Shown here: in pieces, positions 12,588 to 23,770 of the stretch | Numbering within the stretch: the first letter of the stretch is position 1 | Layout: each line of letters opens with the position of its first letter | NCBI RefSeq assembly: GCF_004337985.1 | Contig: NC_043741.1 | Span: forward strand, 7,105,126 to 7,169,125 | DNA length: 64,000 nt | Source: Pyricularia pennisetigena | Taxonomy: Eukaryota > Ascomycota > Sordariomycetes > Magnaporthales > Pyriculariaceae | Direction of reading: 5' to 3' | Translations under genes and position numbers: made by a program | Notes under the pieces: model-generated | Seen by the model: only the letters and a program-made list of their open reading frames with translations | Database searches by the model: none | What the model was told of the DNA's origin: nothing

Positions 12588-15500
12588 ATGGGCGCCAGCG
12601 ACTCCAAGCTAGTGTTCAAGAAGGGCATCTTCAGGCTGTCCGAGGAGAGACACATCCCCGCCGATGATTCCTACTGGACGTCGGTAAGATCTTCCCTACC
12701 GCACATGACCCGGGGGCATGGAATAAGTCCTTTGCATGCCCATCGCCTCCTTGCTAATGCACAAACGTCTTGCGCAAACCCCAATTAGTTTTGGGAACTG
12801 CCGGAATCCTCCGAAGATGTCTTTAGCCTCTTCGCGCCCGCCGACATCCGCCGAACCCGCGACAATGCGCTCGAGAACCTCGAGACCCTGATATTAGCGA
12901 TCACATCCCGGCTCTTCACCCTGCGACACCACCCCTCCTTCCCCGACGCCGAGATCGCCCCGGACCGAGAGGCGCTCAACTGCATCCGGGTCCTGACCCG
13001 CATCCTGCCCTACCTGTACGAGCTCGAGGCGCTGCAGGCGTGGGAGGACAGGTTCTTTTGGGGAACTCGGAGGAAGCGCACCAGGCGCGCAAAACTCGCC
13101 AGCGAGGTGCTGTTTGATGGGTCGCAGCCCACATCGCCCACGACGACGGACGACGGCTTTGAAGACGGCGGTGGGAATGGGGATAAGAAGAAGCCCAGGG
13201 CGACCGGCGAGGATGGGTATGAGGATGCAAGACCGCTGGGCGAGGAGCTCATCGACACGTTGATTGACCTCCTCTTCTTGACCGAGTTCACGGTCCCGAG
13301 GCAGGCGGTCCCGGCTGGTGCCACGGCGGCAGGCAGGCCAAAGGTCAGCTATGCGATCTGGCAGAGCGGTGTCGGTTGCAATCAGACCACGCAGACCACG
13401 AGGGAGTTCGAGAGCAATCGGACCGAGATCCTACGGCTGCTATTGACGCTGTGCAGCCAGAGCATGTACATGTCGGCCAATGTTTTGCCACAGCGTGGGG
13501 TGAAGGCATTGACGCACATCTGCACGTGCCCAGATAAGCAGGTTGTGCTGTCGATGCTATGCTCGCTGCTGAACACGGTATGTTTCGGAGAAGGCCGTCT
13601 CAACCTGAGCTACCGCTCGTGGTGTGATGAGCTTCCATGGAGGCATTTGGGTGATGAGATCAGGCGTTGTACTAACATCCAAACAAACAGACATTGAAGT
13701 ACCAGCCTACGAGCTGGCGCGTGCCATACAATACGCTCCTGACCAGAGACGCCAAACAAACCCTGACGACCTACACTATGCAGTTCTTATTAGTAGTCAT
13801 ACTCTACCCGGTCCCAGATAACGCCAATGGCCAGACACAGAAGAACTACTACCGGCACTTCCTGGGTCGCATACACCGTCCACAAGACTTTCAGTTCATT
13901 GTGGACGGTATGACGCGTATTCTCAACCAGCCAATGCATGCAAATTCCACATCCTACATCCCGGGAGCAGTGACTCAGTCGTCAGCTGCCACAGTCAAGT
14001 TCGCTCCTGAAACCATCATGCTCTTTTGGGAGACCACTCAGTGCAACAAACGCTTCCGATCTTTCATCATCGACACCCAGCGCGCCCACGACTTTGTGAT
14101 CTCAATTTTATTCTATGCGATTGAGTTCAAGGGAGATAGCTCAAGGCAAGGTGTCGTTAGGATGTGTGCCTTCTTGCTGCAGACGTTGAGCATGGAGAAG
14201 AATTTTGGTGTCAATTTGAACAAGAATTTTGAGGCGCAGGACACCCTACCACCTGCTATTAGGATACCTGCTTTTCGCGGCACGTACGCGGATTTTCTCA
14301 TTCAGGTATGTATCACTCAGGAGAACATGAAGCATCTCCGATGCGTGTTGTGTGGAGGAGTCCGCTGCTGACAAGATTCAAACGGACAGTCCATCTACAA
14401 CCTTATCACGACGAGCAAGGGCAAGCTCTCAGCTATATACCCTGTCCTCCTTGCAGTCATCAACAACATAGCTCCCTACCTCCAAGGAATCAGCGCTACC
14501 ACCAGCTCCAGGCTATTGCAGTTGTTTGCTTCCATGTCTTCACCATCATTCCTCTTGGCTAATGAGAGCAATCATGATCTGTTGCGATCTCTTCTCGAGG
14601 CGTTGAACACAATTATTGAGCATCAGTATAAGAGTATGCTAATCCACCGGCGCCGGCTCTCTGCTTGGGGATCAAGCTAACAATCATGGCCAACTAGGCA
14701 ACCCAAATTTTGTGCTTGCAGTTCTGAAGAACAGGAAACGTATAGAAGCACTACGCAACTTCACGCTAGAAAGTGGACAAGAAGAGATAGAGCGTCGCAA
14801 GAAACGGCGAAAGGAGGATGGCCTGGCCTCAGATCCCCTGTCGGAGGCGGGGTCTACTCGAAACTCGCTGGAAAGTATCAACAGCCCTACTACGATGCCT
14901 TCCAGGGAATCTTTAACACAACCCAGTGCCCCGGCTGCAAATGAGGAGGACAGCACATTTGCAATTGGTGACGACGATGACAGCGATGACGAGGCAAGAC
15001 CGACGCCGGCACAGAGCGACGTGCCTTCACGTTCTTCGTCTGTTGCATCTACGACAAACCGTCGTGGCATCCCACAATCCCTTGACGGTGATGCAGAGGA
15101 CGCACTCCCAACCCAGCTCAGGGGCATGTCGGAGAAAGCACGGGGAAAGATGCCGGCAGGGTACTCCTTCTCCAGACAAAACTCGACCACATCACTTGGA
15201 GGCAGCTCCGTTGCCGGCAGTGCGGCCGGCATAGCTGCGTCGGCGTCCTCGCCATTGCTGTCTGGGGGTTCTGGTGGCTACTTTGAGCCCACGGCCCAGT
15301 GGATTGACAGTTGGCTACCGGAGCTACCGCTGCACACACTCCTGACTCTGATTCAGCAGCTGACAGCGTTGCTTCCACGACAAGCCCTCGCGCCAGAAGC
15401 CTCGGCTGCCGCGGATCCCCGCCGGCACGAGCAGATCCTATCCCGGATCCGTAGCACGGAGCTCGTGGGGATCGACGCGGACGTGGCACATCCTCGCGTG

Positions 15501-15845
15501 CACTTGTTTGAGTGGTCGCAGCTCGCACTCGGCTGGTATGAATCGCTCGTGTGGAGCTTCGTCTTCTCGGCTGAGCTGCAAGCCGCGCGTGGCACGGCGG
15601 GCATCTGGAACGGGACGGCAATCCGGCTGTTCCGGGTCGTGCAAGACGCGCAGGCGCCGCAAGGTCCGAGTCTGAGCAGCCCGCGCGGCGCGGTCGACGC
15701 GGTCGGGAGCAACCTCGTGAGCCGTATTGGAGCCATCAACCTGAGGGGCGCGGCGGAGAGTCTGGGCAGGGCTAGTACGGGCGGGAGCGCGGGTGGAGGT
15801 GGGACAAGCGAGGGTGCTGCAAGGAGAGGCAGTGTTGAGAGGTAG
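12588..15845 (+). CDS. HID-1 family (high-temperature-induced dauer formation) protein
   Basis: Five exons, 12588-12683, 12789-13577, 13691-14305, 14390-14633 and 14698-15845, encode about 963 residues. All introns are GT-AG and all junctions keep frame. The start MGASDSKLVFKKGIFRLSE is the family hallmark, including Gly2 for likely N-myristoylation. Further hallmarks are FWELPESSEDVFSLF after intron 1, the LPYLYE/WEDRFFW block, and NPNFVLAVLKNRKR followed by LRNFTL across the last intron. The last third carries an acidic, Ser-rich insertion (about residues 600-740), then a helical block and a Gly-rich tail. HID-1 homologues act at Golgi/trans-Golgi membranes in secretory sorting (family knowledge). 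That role here is inferred. The length is close to other fungal members. Confidence 0.9.
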
Positions 15846-16869
15846 CTTTGGGATTCTTTTCGTTCTCGTGCCGGGTTGATTATCTGGTTTGTCTTTCTGG
15901 CGGTTCATGGTTATCTGGAGCGTTTTGAATGTGTTACCTTTGAGCGTTGCATCGAAGCTGTTATGGCCCTTGTGTTTTCAGACACATCTTGACTTTTGGT
16001 ATTGGCCACTTTGAAGTCTTTACTCCTTCCCAGGTTCTCGATGGGAATTTTTTCACGTCACTGACGCCTTTTAATCGGTATCTCAGTTGGTATTCTTTGC
16101 CTCTCACACCACACGGGGAGATCCTGTAGGCTCTGCTGCCATGAACCCCGGCACAGTCTGCTGTCGAAGCGGCCTTTACTGCGTCGTGCGTGGTGGCATG
16201 TCTTGCCTTGGTGACGCCCAAGTAAATCTGGCACTGTTGTGACGGTAAAAGTTCCAGAGAGTTTTACTTGTCACCTCAAGCTGGGCAGAGTTATTCTGCG
16301 AACGGCCTGCAAGTCAATTGCTTAGGGTACCCATCTCTCACATGACTATTTGTCTCCCCGCTTGCCTCTAGGTTGTTACTTGCTACTCAATTGGCTACAG
16401 ATTAAAAGGCTACAGAAAGGGGTTTTACACTAGACTTGTCATTATTCAACAGCAAGTTACTCGGAGCTGAGGCACAAGCCCACAAGGGCGCAACGTCAAG
16501 CCCCCCGACCCGCGCGGGCCGGACATAGATTGCTTTTTCTTTCATTTCTTTGATTCCTTTTTTCTTCTCCTTTTTCTTTTCAGGCTACATCGCTAGGACG
16601 TCTGTTCGTTGCGCTGGCAACAGCCTGCACCGGACAGCCTTTTCTGACAGTTTCTTGGCCCAGCAAAGAATGCTGCCAAACAAAATGCTCAATGACCTAC
16701 TGCCCATCTTACCCAAGTGCCTAGCGCCTTGAGCAATCTTCTGGGCACGAATGCCTCAAGGACTGTCATTGACTCCGCTACAGCTGGGTCTTCCCCTCGT
16801 GTGCTGTTCTTCCGAAACAACCTTGGAGAGAAAAGTCGGAAAATACGTCTTCCGATGCTGCAGTCAGTC
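15846..16869. other. intergenic region between HID-1 and Aurora-type genes
   Basis: No supported gene. A T/C-rich tract at 16530-16575 lies about 300 bases before the proposed Aurora start and may belong to its promoter. A minus-strand frame at 16689-16952 has no recognisable content. Confidence 0.4.
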
Positions 16870-18190
16870 ATGGCAACGATAATCCTCGAGGCAAGTCTCA
16901 AATGTCTATTCGTCAAAGAGACAGCAAACGCGCTGCCTTCAAAGTCGGCCATGTGTATTTGTCTCTCTTGTCAATCGCAGTAGATTCTTTGCCCCCTTCC
17001 CAATGGTCCACATTGTCTATATCTTACTTACATTTACAGTGTTTTCTTTGTTTTGTTTCTAAAAGGCCGCGGCAAGGTTTAAAAAGCCCGCTGCCAAAGC
17101 CGCCGCGCTCAAAGCCCAGAAGGAGTCTGCACACCGGACGTCGCCGGCTCGGCGGGCATCGGCAGAGCCGCAAACTCGGCAGGCCACCAAGGACAATAAG
17201 CAGCGGAAAGACGAAGAGGAAGAAAAAGCCCTCGAGGACCCCATCGCAGCAATTGCCGCCGCCGCCGCCGCAGCAGCAGCGGCAGCAGTCCTTGTCGCGC
17301 AACCATCAGCCCAGTCGGCAACTATGCACCTGGGGATGTTTGAGATTGGCAAGCCGCTTGGCAGGGGCAAGTTTGGGCGGGTGTACCTGGCGCGGGAGCG
17401 GGAGCACGGGTTCGTGTGCGCGCTCAAGGTGCTGCACAAGCGCGAGCTGCAGGACGCGGGCGTCGAGAGGCAGGTGCAGCGCGAGATCGAGATACAGAGC
17501 AACCTGCGGCACGCAAACATAGTACAGATGTACGGGCACTTTCACGACTCGAAGCGGATTTTCATCATCCTCGAGTTCGCCGGCAAGGGCGAGCTGTACA
17601 AGCAGCTGAAGAAGGAGGGCAGGTTCGCCGAGCGGCGGGCGGCGCGGTGCGTGGCGCAGATGGCGTCGGCGCTGGGCTACCTGCACGGCAAGCACGTCAT
17701 GCACCGCGACATCAAGCCCGAGAACATCCTGGTCGGCTTCCACGGCGAGATCAAGATAGCCGACTTTGGCTGGAGCGTCCACGCGCCCAGCGACCGCCGG
17801 ACGACGTTTTGCGGCACGCTCGACTACTTGCCGCCCGAGATGATCAAGCCGCGCACGCCCGACTGTTCGTACGACCACCGGGTCGACCTGTGGGCGCTGG
17901 GCGTCCTGACGTACGAGCTCCTGGTGGGCGAGGCGCCGTTCGAGGACACGCCTGCCAGGACGCACAAGAGGATCACGCGGCGGGACATGAAGGTGCCGTC
18001 GTTTGTCAGCCGTGAGGCGCGCGATCTTATTGTCAAGGTTTGTTTGTTTGTTTGTTTATTTGACTGTTGTGTGTTTCTGATTCAGGACCACCTGAGGAAA
18101 AGAAAAATGCTGACATATTTTTTTTTTTTTTTTTTTTTTATAAATGTGAAGTGTTCCAATGCGCAGATTCCTAGTGATAGCATTGGATAG
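16870..18190 (+). CDS. Aurora-type Ser/Thr kinase, 3'-truncated
   Basis: The kinase domain starts near [13 protein letters not shown] and keeps every core motif: the glycine loop, CALKVL with the ATP-anchoring Lys, [21 protein letters not shown] and the Aurora signature [14 protein letters not shown]. These place it with Ipl1/Ark1 Aurora kinases (mitosis, chromosome segregation). My proposed start is ATG 16870, with a seven-codon exon, MATIILE, then a GC-AG intron 16891-17065; exon 2 then resumes in phase as AAARFKKP. This start is uncertain; an internal ATG at 17324 exists but would remove the N-terminal tail. The tail is basic with an 11-Ala run. After ARDLIVK at 18036 the expected subdomain XI and its invariant Arg are missing. 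The frame runs through a GTTTG repeat and a T22 run to TGA 18190. Either a 3' exon is lost or this is a partial duplicate. Confidence 0.65.
18118..18139. repeat. T22 homopolymer at the broken 3' end of the Aurora gene
   Basis: An uninterrupted T run lies directly downstream of the last recognisable kinase residues and within the readthrough frame. It may mark an insertion/deletion point, or it may sit in an intron whose 3' exon has been lost. Confidence 0.8.
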
Positions 18191-21100
18191 GCCAACTTTG
18201 GGTGGGTTCCATCATACTGTCGCCATTTTTAAGGTACAATGGTGAATGCAGATCAATGTGTCTTGATGAGCCCAAAAATGTGGTTCAAAAGACGTACAAT
18301 TCTCCGTGTTGCGGGAGGATCGTACAAAGCAAAAAACACTTGGGTTCCTAGAACTGTACATGGGAGCCAGGAAGATTGCAAGGAAAATGGTTGTTTGTTG
18401 TTCGTGCCGAGGAAGCGAACATTTTCAGGGGTGAAGGCTCGAATATTACCCATCAGTCCAAGGGCTTGGAAGGATCTGGACTTCGTCTAGGCAGGAGAAG
18501 GCATCCGGAGTGGGGGCAATGCCTGTTGTGAAACGGCCTTGTGATGAACAATTGCGGTTCGTGTGGAAGAGTGGAGAAACGGCTCACACTGGACCTTGAG
18601 CAAGGAGCACGCAGCATGTCACAATTCATCTCAAACACACATCATTTCCGAAGAATTGCCAGTGGTATATCTCTTGCTAAACAACAGATGGAGATTTGTT
18701 CAAGGTGTGTAAGAGGATTATCAACATAGCCACCTTAACACGATAATATTCAATGCACTTATATCGCACCGGCGATCGGGACCCCAGGGGAGAGAGCTAA
18801 GCGCAGTGGTGGTGGGAATGGAGCCGCTGGTCTTTTTGGTTATTTTTCTTGCGGGGGGTTTTTTTATTTTTTATTTTTTACATGGTTTGTTCGTCATTTG
18901 CCTCTTTTTCTATTCCCGGAGAATCGTCGAGAAATGTAGTATGCGGGAGGAGATGGTAGGACGGGCATCTCCGCAGAGACAGCAACAGCCAAGCAGGTAG
19001 TGGATATCCATCGATCTTCTGTTACTTTTTCTGGAAGCTCTCCATACCAAGAGGGAGTATAGTAGGTTTTCGGGCATGTCCAACTACAGTAAAGTATTAA
19101 TAATCCCCGTAGAAAGGGCAAAGGGGAGCACAGCCACATCCCGGGTATATACTTCAGACGACAAAATGGCGAGTCGTAATCATCGGATGACTGCGGACAC
19201 CCGGCAAAACAACTACGGCCACAATGTATATGCGTCGTCGCATGGGCCAAACCAAAACTTCCATTTGAGCGGCTATACGCGATCTTCCCATCAGCCACAA
19301 CGGGGGAAAATATTCGGCGAACGCATTACGGCATTTGGCAATATCAGCGAAGCCTCTTACGAGGAGCAATTTACCCAAGAACCAGGCTTGGGATGGCGCT
19401 TATCACTAGGAGTTAATGTCTTTTTTCCCCCCCATAGAGCGACATTCTGCTAGTGTGACCCCAGTGAATAGACTCAGAGGGGAAGCTAGTATAGTCAGNC
19501 CGACTCAACAAAAAAAAAAAAAAAAAAAAACCACCTCTTCTGCAAAACAACGCCCCTGTGAAACAAGGTTAAAAGCAGCAAATGAGCCCCCCACAAAGAC
19601 CCCTTGCGAAAGTTGGATGGAAGTTCCAGAGTTGTCGAATCTGGGGGAAATCTGCCTGATGCTCACATGTCAGCCTCGATTGGTGGTTTTGTTCCAGTCA
19701 AAAATTGATCTACCTTTGGCTTCCATGACCACTACACAGGAGTTCCTTCAGGCACATACCTCCCTCCCCCCTTTTTGTTTTCTGGTTTAAATCCTGCTTG
19801 CTGCCTCAGACTAGAAACGGATTCCCCGTTCATTCCAGTGCCAAGGTGGTCGGAGAATAAAGCTTATTCTTTCCGCAGAAACTTCGGATGAACTTTATCG
19901 ACAAATTATTTGGTAGAGAAACCCACTTTGGGCCTTTGATATGATTAATGCGCTCGCTGCTTATTGCGCTTGGACAATCATATTTTAGGTATGACGAACT
20001 GCTGCAGGAACTTTTTTTTTTTGTCTTTGAATCTGACAATCATGAACAACCCGACGTCGTCCGCGGCCTTTTTTTTTTATTTTATTTTATTTTTTGCCGC
20101 TGGAACCTGCAGAGTGCAGACACGCACCTTGGCGTATCTCGTAATCATGTCGGCGACCAAGAGTCCAAATCGAATCTAGATGCAAAGAATAAAACAACGA
20201 ATGAAGCCTCGACAAACTCATCCAACATGTGAGGCAAATGCTGCGGTCGTCAAAAGAATTAGGGGGACTTGGCATCCAGGCACAAAAAACCAAGTAGGCT
20301 ATGAGACGCTGCAAATGGACGGCCAAAAGTGGATGGATCATGGATGGATCATCTCGTCCAATGTTTCTTGTCCAGGGGACGTCCATAAGCGGCTCGGTGA
20401 GAGAGAGAGAGAAACAAAAGCAGCCGGTTGCCGAGGGCGGCTCTTTGGACCACTGGTCGGGGAAGACCCGGTCACCGTTTCGCAGCCTATTTGGGTTGGT
20501 CCTAACAAAAGACAAGAGCAAAAAAAAAAAACAAGTCGTTCGTTCACGCATGCGGCTCTCCATGCTTCATTACACAGAAATCGACTTGTGACTTGCGCCG
20601 AGATTCCTGCCAAGGGCAATTCGGGCGACGGACGTTTGCATATTGGACGACGCCAAGGTACTTTTCTTTTTCTTTTTCTCTTGTTTGTTGGCAGGTATAC
20701 TTCGTAGCTCTTGTGCATTGTCGGCGCAGAGGCAAAAAAAAAGAGGCGAAAATATGCAATGGTTCAGTACAAGATAGCACCCAAGAATTCGGATGTTCTC
20801 TTGGAGACGAAAAGACTTTGGTGAACGAGCCGCCATATTGTGGCAATCAGCAACAATCAGGTCATGAGGGCAGTTTAATGGCAGGCAGGCAGGCAGGCAG
20901 ACAGATAGGCAGGCGGAATTGACCGTCCCCCGGTGCCTCCCCAACTCATGCTAGCAGCCGTTCTAACCGGATGTCGAAGCTGTCGTATTTTGGTTCTATT
21001 TGACCCAACCAGTTCGCACTAACCCTGGCAAGTTAGATTCCCAAGTTTTGGTTTGCTCGCAAAACCTCGCGCAGTTCGGGAAGTGGATAGAGGGACACAG

Positions 21101-22384
21101 ACCTTTAGGGGACGGACAGGCTGGTTCGGTTTTTTTTTTTTTTTCTTTTTTTCCCTAGGCAATGGTGGGCGCGCTATCGAACGGGACAAGCTTCGAATCG
21201 GTTCCAAAACCCAACCCTTGCTTGCTGAGTTGAGATTTTAGCCGCGACAAGGAATAAAAAGAAAAAGAAAACACGCGTTGGGCTGACTGTTGCGACAAAA
21301 TCCCACAAGGATACATAGACAGAGCTAGCAAGGGCTACTCTACTGGGACAGGGCAACGTGCGCAACACCGTTCCTGGCAGAAGGGGAGAGACAGAGAGGC
21401 TCAACTTTGTGCATGTCTGGGAACAAAAGAAAAGAAAAATCCGAACCAAGATTGGACGGCTGTACCAGAAACATGAGCAAACTTGTTTCGCACGTTCGGG
21501 AAAATCAGGGGAAAATAATTGGAGGAATAAATCAGGGATTTTCGAGACAAGCAAATCACGGAATTGCGGTAAACTTTCTTTTCACCATCCGTCCAAATTT
21601 CCATCTCTGTGACAGTTTCTTTTGTATCTATCCATTTTATTTTGTTTAGGGATCAGCCAATGGAAAAAAAAAGATGCAACACTGCATCCGCAGACATACA
21701 GACCATTTCTTTTTTTTTTCTTTTTTTTTTTTTTTTTTCGTTGCCCCTCCTTCTGCTTTCATGAGGCTCCAAAAGGTGTAATATACAAAAGATAAGATTT
21801 CGGCGCCAACGCCTAGTTTAGATGAAATGCAAGCGCACGTACCCGCAGGACAAAAAAAGAGAGAGGGCTCGAGCTGGCAGACATTCCTTTTTGCTCGGCA
21901 GTCCGCGCTTTTCGTTCCAGAGCGACAGATCAAGAAACGTGACGAAACGGGACGTTTTGGTAAATAGGAATCAAATAAGATAAAACAGAAACAAAAAAAG
22001 AAAAAAAAAGTCCACAGACGCTACAGGAAAGCTGACTTTGAAAAAGGCCGGCAGGGTCCCTCCCCCACTCACCGTCATGAGGTTTACGCCCCCCCTCTTT
22101 CCCTCCGGACCGCTTCATGTGTGTTTCTGCTATCTGAGCTATACTCTATTTTGTCTTTTTAATCTTTTTTTCTTATTTTATTTTTTTTCTTTTTTGGTTT
22201 CCGAATATACCCCCTTGCACCGCAGCTCCGAAAAAAAAAAAGATCTCGGGATTCCCCTTGCAGATAATCTGGACGATTATTTGCCAAGAAGCAAGCAAAA
22301 ACAAAAGAGGATGACGCAGCCTTCGGGGCATCTGTTCTAAGGTAAAATAACTTGACAAGGATAAAAAAAGGAAAGAAGATCAAG
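18191..22384. other. 4.2 kb gene desert
   Basis: No frame with domain, splice or codon support was found on either strand. Features seen: one ambiguous base (N) at 19499, an A21 run at 19510-19530, a GGCA-type tetranucleotide repeat at about 20881-20915, and T/A-rich runs around 21128, 21710-21740 and 22160-22200. The composition is still that of the core region. It may hold the lost 3' part of the Aurora locus in unrecognisable form, or simply regulatory DNA. Confidence 0.5.
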
Positions 22385-23770
22385 ATGGAGTCACAATATC
22401 CAAGTCAGGGATCCTTGCTTTCCCCGACAAATAACACTGCTGTGGAGGAGAGTTCGTCACAAGAGAAATGCTTGAAAAGGCAACAGGACCTTTCCTCGCC
22501 AAGTAAAGCGTTCGACCGCCATCTGGACGACGAAACAGTATCGCCACCCGTCGTGCAAGGCACAACGCCGTCCAAGAACACCCACCAGGGCTTCGTCATT
22601 GTAGTAGAGAGCCAGGGCCAACAAGGCCAAGAGCAACAGCAGCAGCAGCAGCAGCAGCAGCAAGGATCAGAATTGCCATACCAACAACCAGAAACGCCAC
22701 ATCGACGCCGAGATATCGTTGAGCAGGCCCGTAGCACTGCGGTTCCGACAAGACCTCGGGAAGCCGACAGCCACAGTCCACCACCACAGCTGGTCTACCA
22801 GGTCCGCAGACAGTTTGACAACGAAACCGGTGACGCCACTACATCGACCAGCAGCAGCAGCAGCACCACTGCCACCACCACCAGTAGCAGTGACAGCAGC
22901 AGCACCACCACCACCACTAGTAGTAGTAGTCGCAGCAGCGGCAACAGTCGCAGCGGCAGCAGCAGGTCGACCAACCGGGCAAGCAGCCGGTCGAGCACCA
23001 CGTCGATATCCATCCTGCCGCTCACCAGCTCATCGACGTCATTAACCATAGCCCCCAGCACCCTGACCACCTCGACATCCGCCTCGCCAAACGTCACGCT
23101 GTCTCTCCTACCACCGGCCGGGGGCGGCAACTCCACGGGCTCCGGCCCCACCACCACCGTCACCATCATCACCGGCCCGCCGCCATCCAATGCGCCGTCG
23201 GCAGCCACCAGCAGCGACGAGCGCATGTCGGCAAACCTCGTGCTCGTCGTGACCTTTTGTGCCGTTTTTGGTGCCGTCTTGCTGATCGGCACTGGCATCT
23301 TCCTGTGGAAGCGGGCGCGCAGGCGAAGGGACCGCATCAACGGCTCGCCGAGCAAGGGCGGCAGCGGCGGCGGCGGCGGTGGGCGGGGCGGCCGGGGCAG
23401 CGGCGGCAAGAGCGGCAAGCGCAGCAAGTACGACGGTCCCACGGGTTCGCTGTACGGCGACGACCCCTACGCCACGGCCGCCGGCGAGATGGAGCACGGG
23501 CCCGTGTGGGGCGTCACGCCCCCGTGGGCAGTGGCTGACCTGCCGCTCTCCCCGCCGGCCATCGTGCTGCCGCCCGACCCCAACCGGCGCATGACCCTGC
23601 CGGGCACCATGTCCCGGACCCTGCCCAAGATCGTGGCCCAGCGAGCCAGTCCCACTAATGACGCCAGCTCGAGCAACTACCCGCCGTCGAGGAGCGGGAG
23701 CAGCGCCTACACTCCAACTCGGGGGAGGAGTCCGAGGGATGAGGGGTATGACCCCAGCAATGTGATATGA
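22385..23770 (+). CDS. Ser/Thr-rich single-pass membrane protein, sensor-like
   Basis: A single-exon frame of 461 residues from ATG 22385. The N-terminal 150 residues are polar with a poly-Gln run (about residues 82-95, CAG/CAA repeats). Residues about 150-280 are extremely Ser/Thr-rich, as in O-mannosylated ectodomains. One hydrophobic helix at about 283-306 (ANLVLVVTFCAVFGAVLLIG) is followed by the basic stop-transfer KRARRRRDR, so the Gly-rich and Pro-rich C-terminal part should be cytosolic. This layout resembles fungal wall-stress sensors of the Mid2/Wsc kind, but there is no Cys-rich domain and no signal peptide at the chosen start. An upstream exon with a signal peptide, or insertion as a signal-anchor protein, would both explain that. 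The role is unknown. Confidence 0.7.
   Translation: MESQYPSQGSLLSPTNNTAVEESSSQEKCLKRQQDLSSPSKAFDRHLDDETVSPPVVQGTTPSKNTHQGFVIVVESQGQQGQEQQQQQQQQQQGSELPYQQPETPHRRRDIVEQARSTAVPTRPREADSHSPPPQLVYQVRRQFDNETGDATTSTSSSSSTTATTTSSSDSSSTTTTTSSSSRSSGNSRSGSSRSTNRASSRSSTTSISILPLTSSSTSLTIAPSTLTTSTSASPNVTLSLLPPAGGGNSTGSGPTTTVTIITGPPPSNAPSAATSSDERMSANLVLVVTFCAVFGAVLLIGTGIFLWKRARRRRDRINGSPSKGGSGGGGGGRGGRGSGGKSGKRSKYDGPTGSLYGDDPYATAAGEMEHGPVWGVTPPWAVADLPLSPPAIVLPPDPNRRMTLPGTMSRTLPKIVAQRASPTNDASSSNYPPSRSGSSAYTPTRGRSPRDEGYDPSNVI

Noticed and set aside
17306..17965. Long minus-strand frame of 219 codons
   Set aside because: Antisense shadow of the GC-rich Aurora kinase exon.
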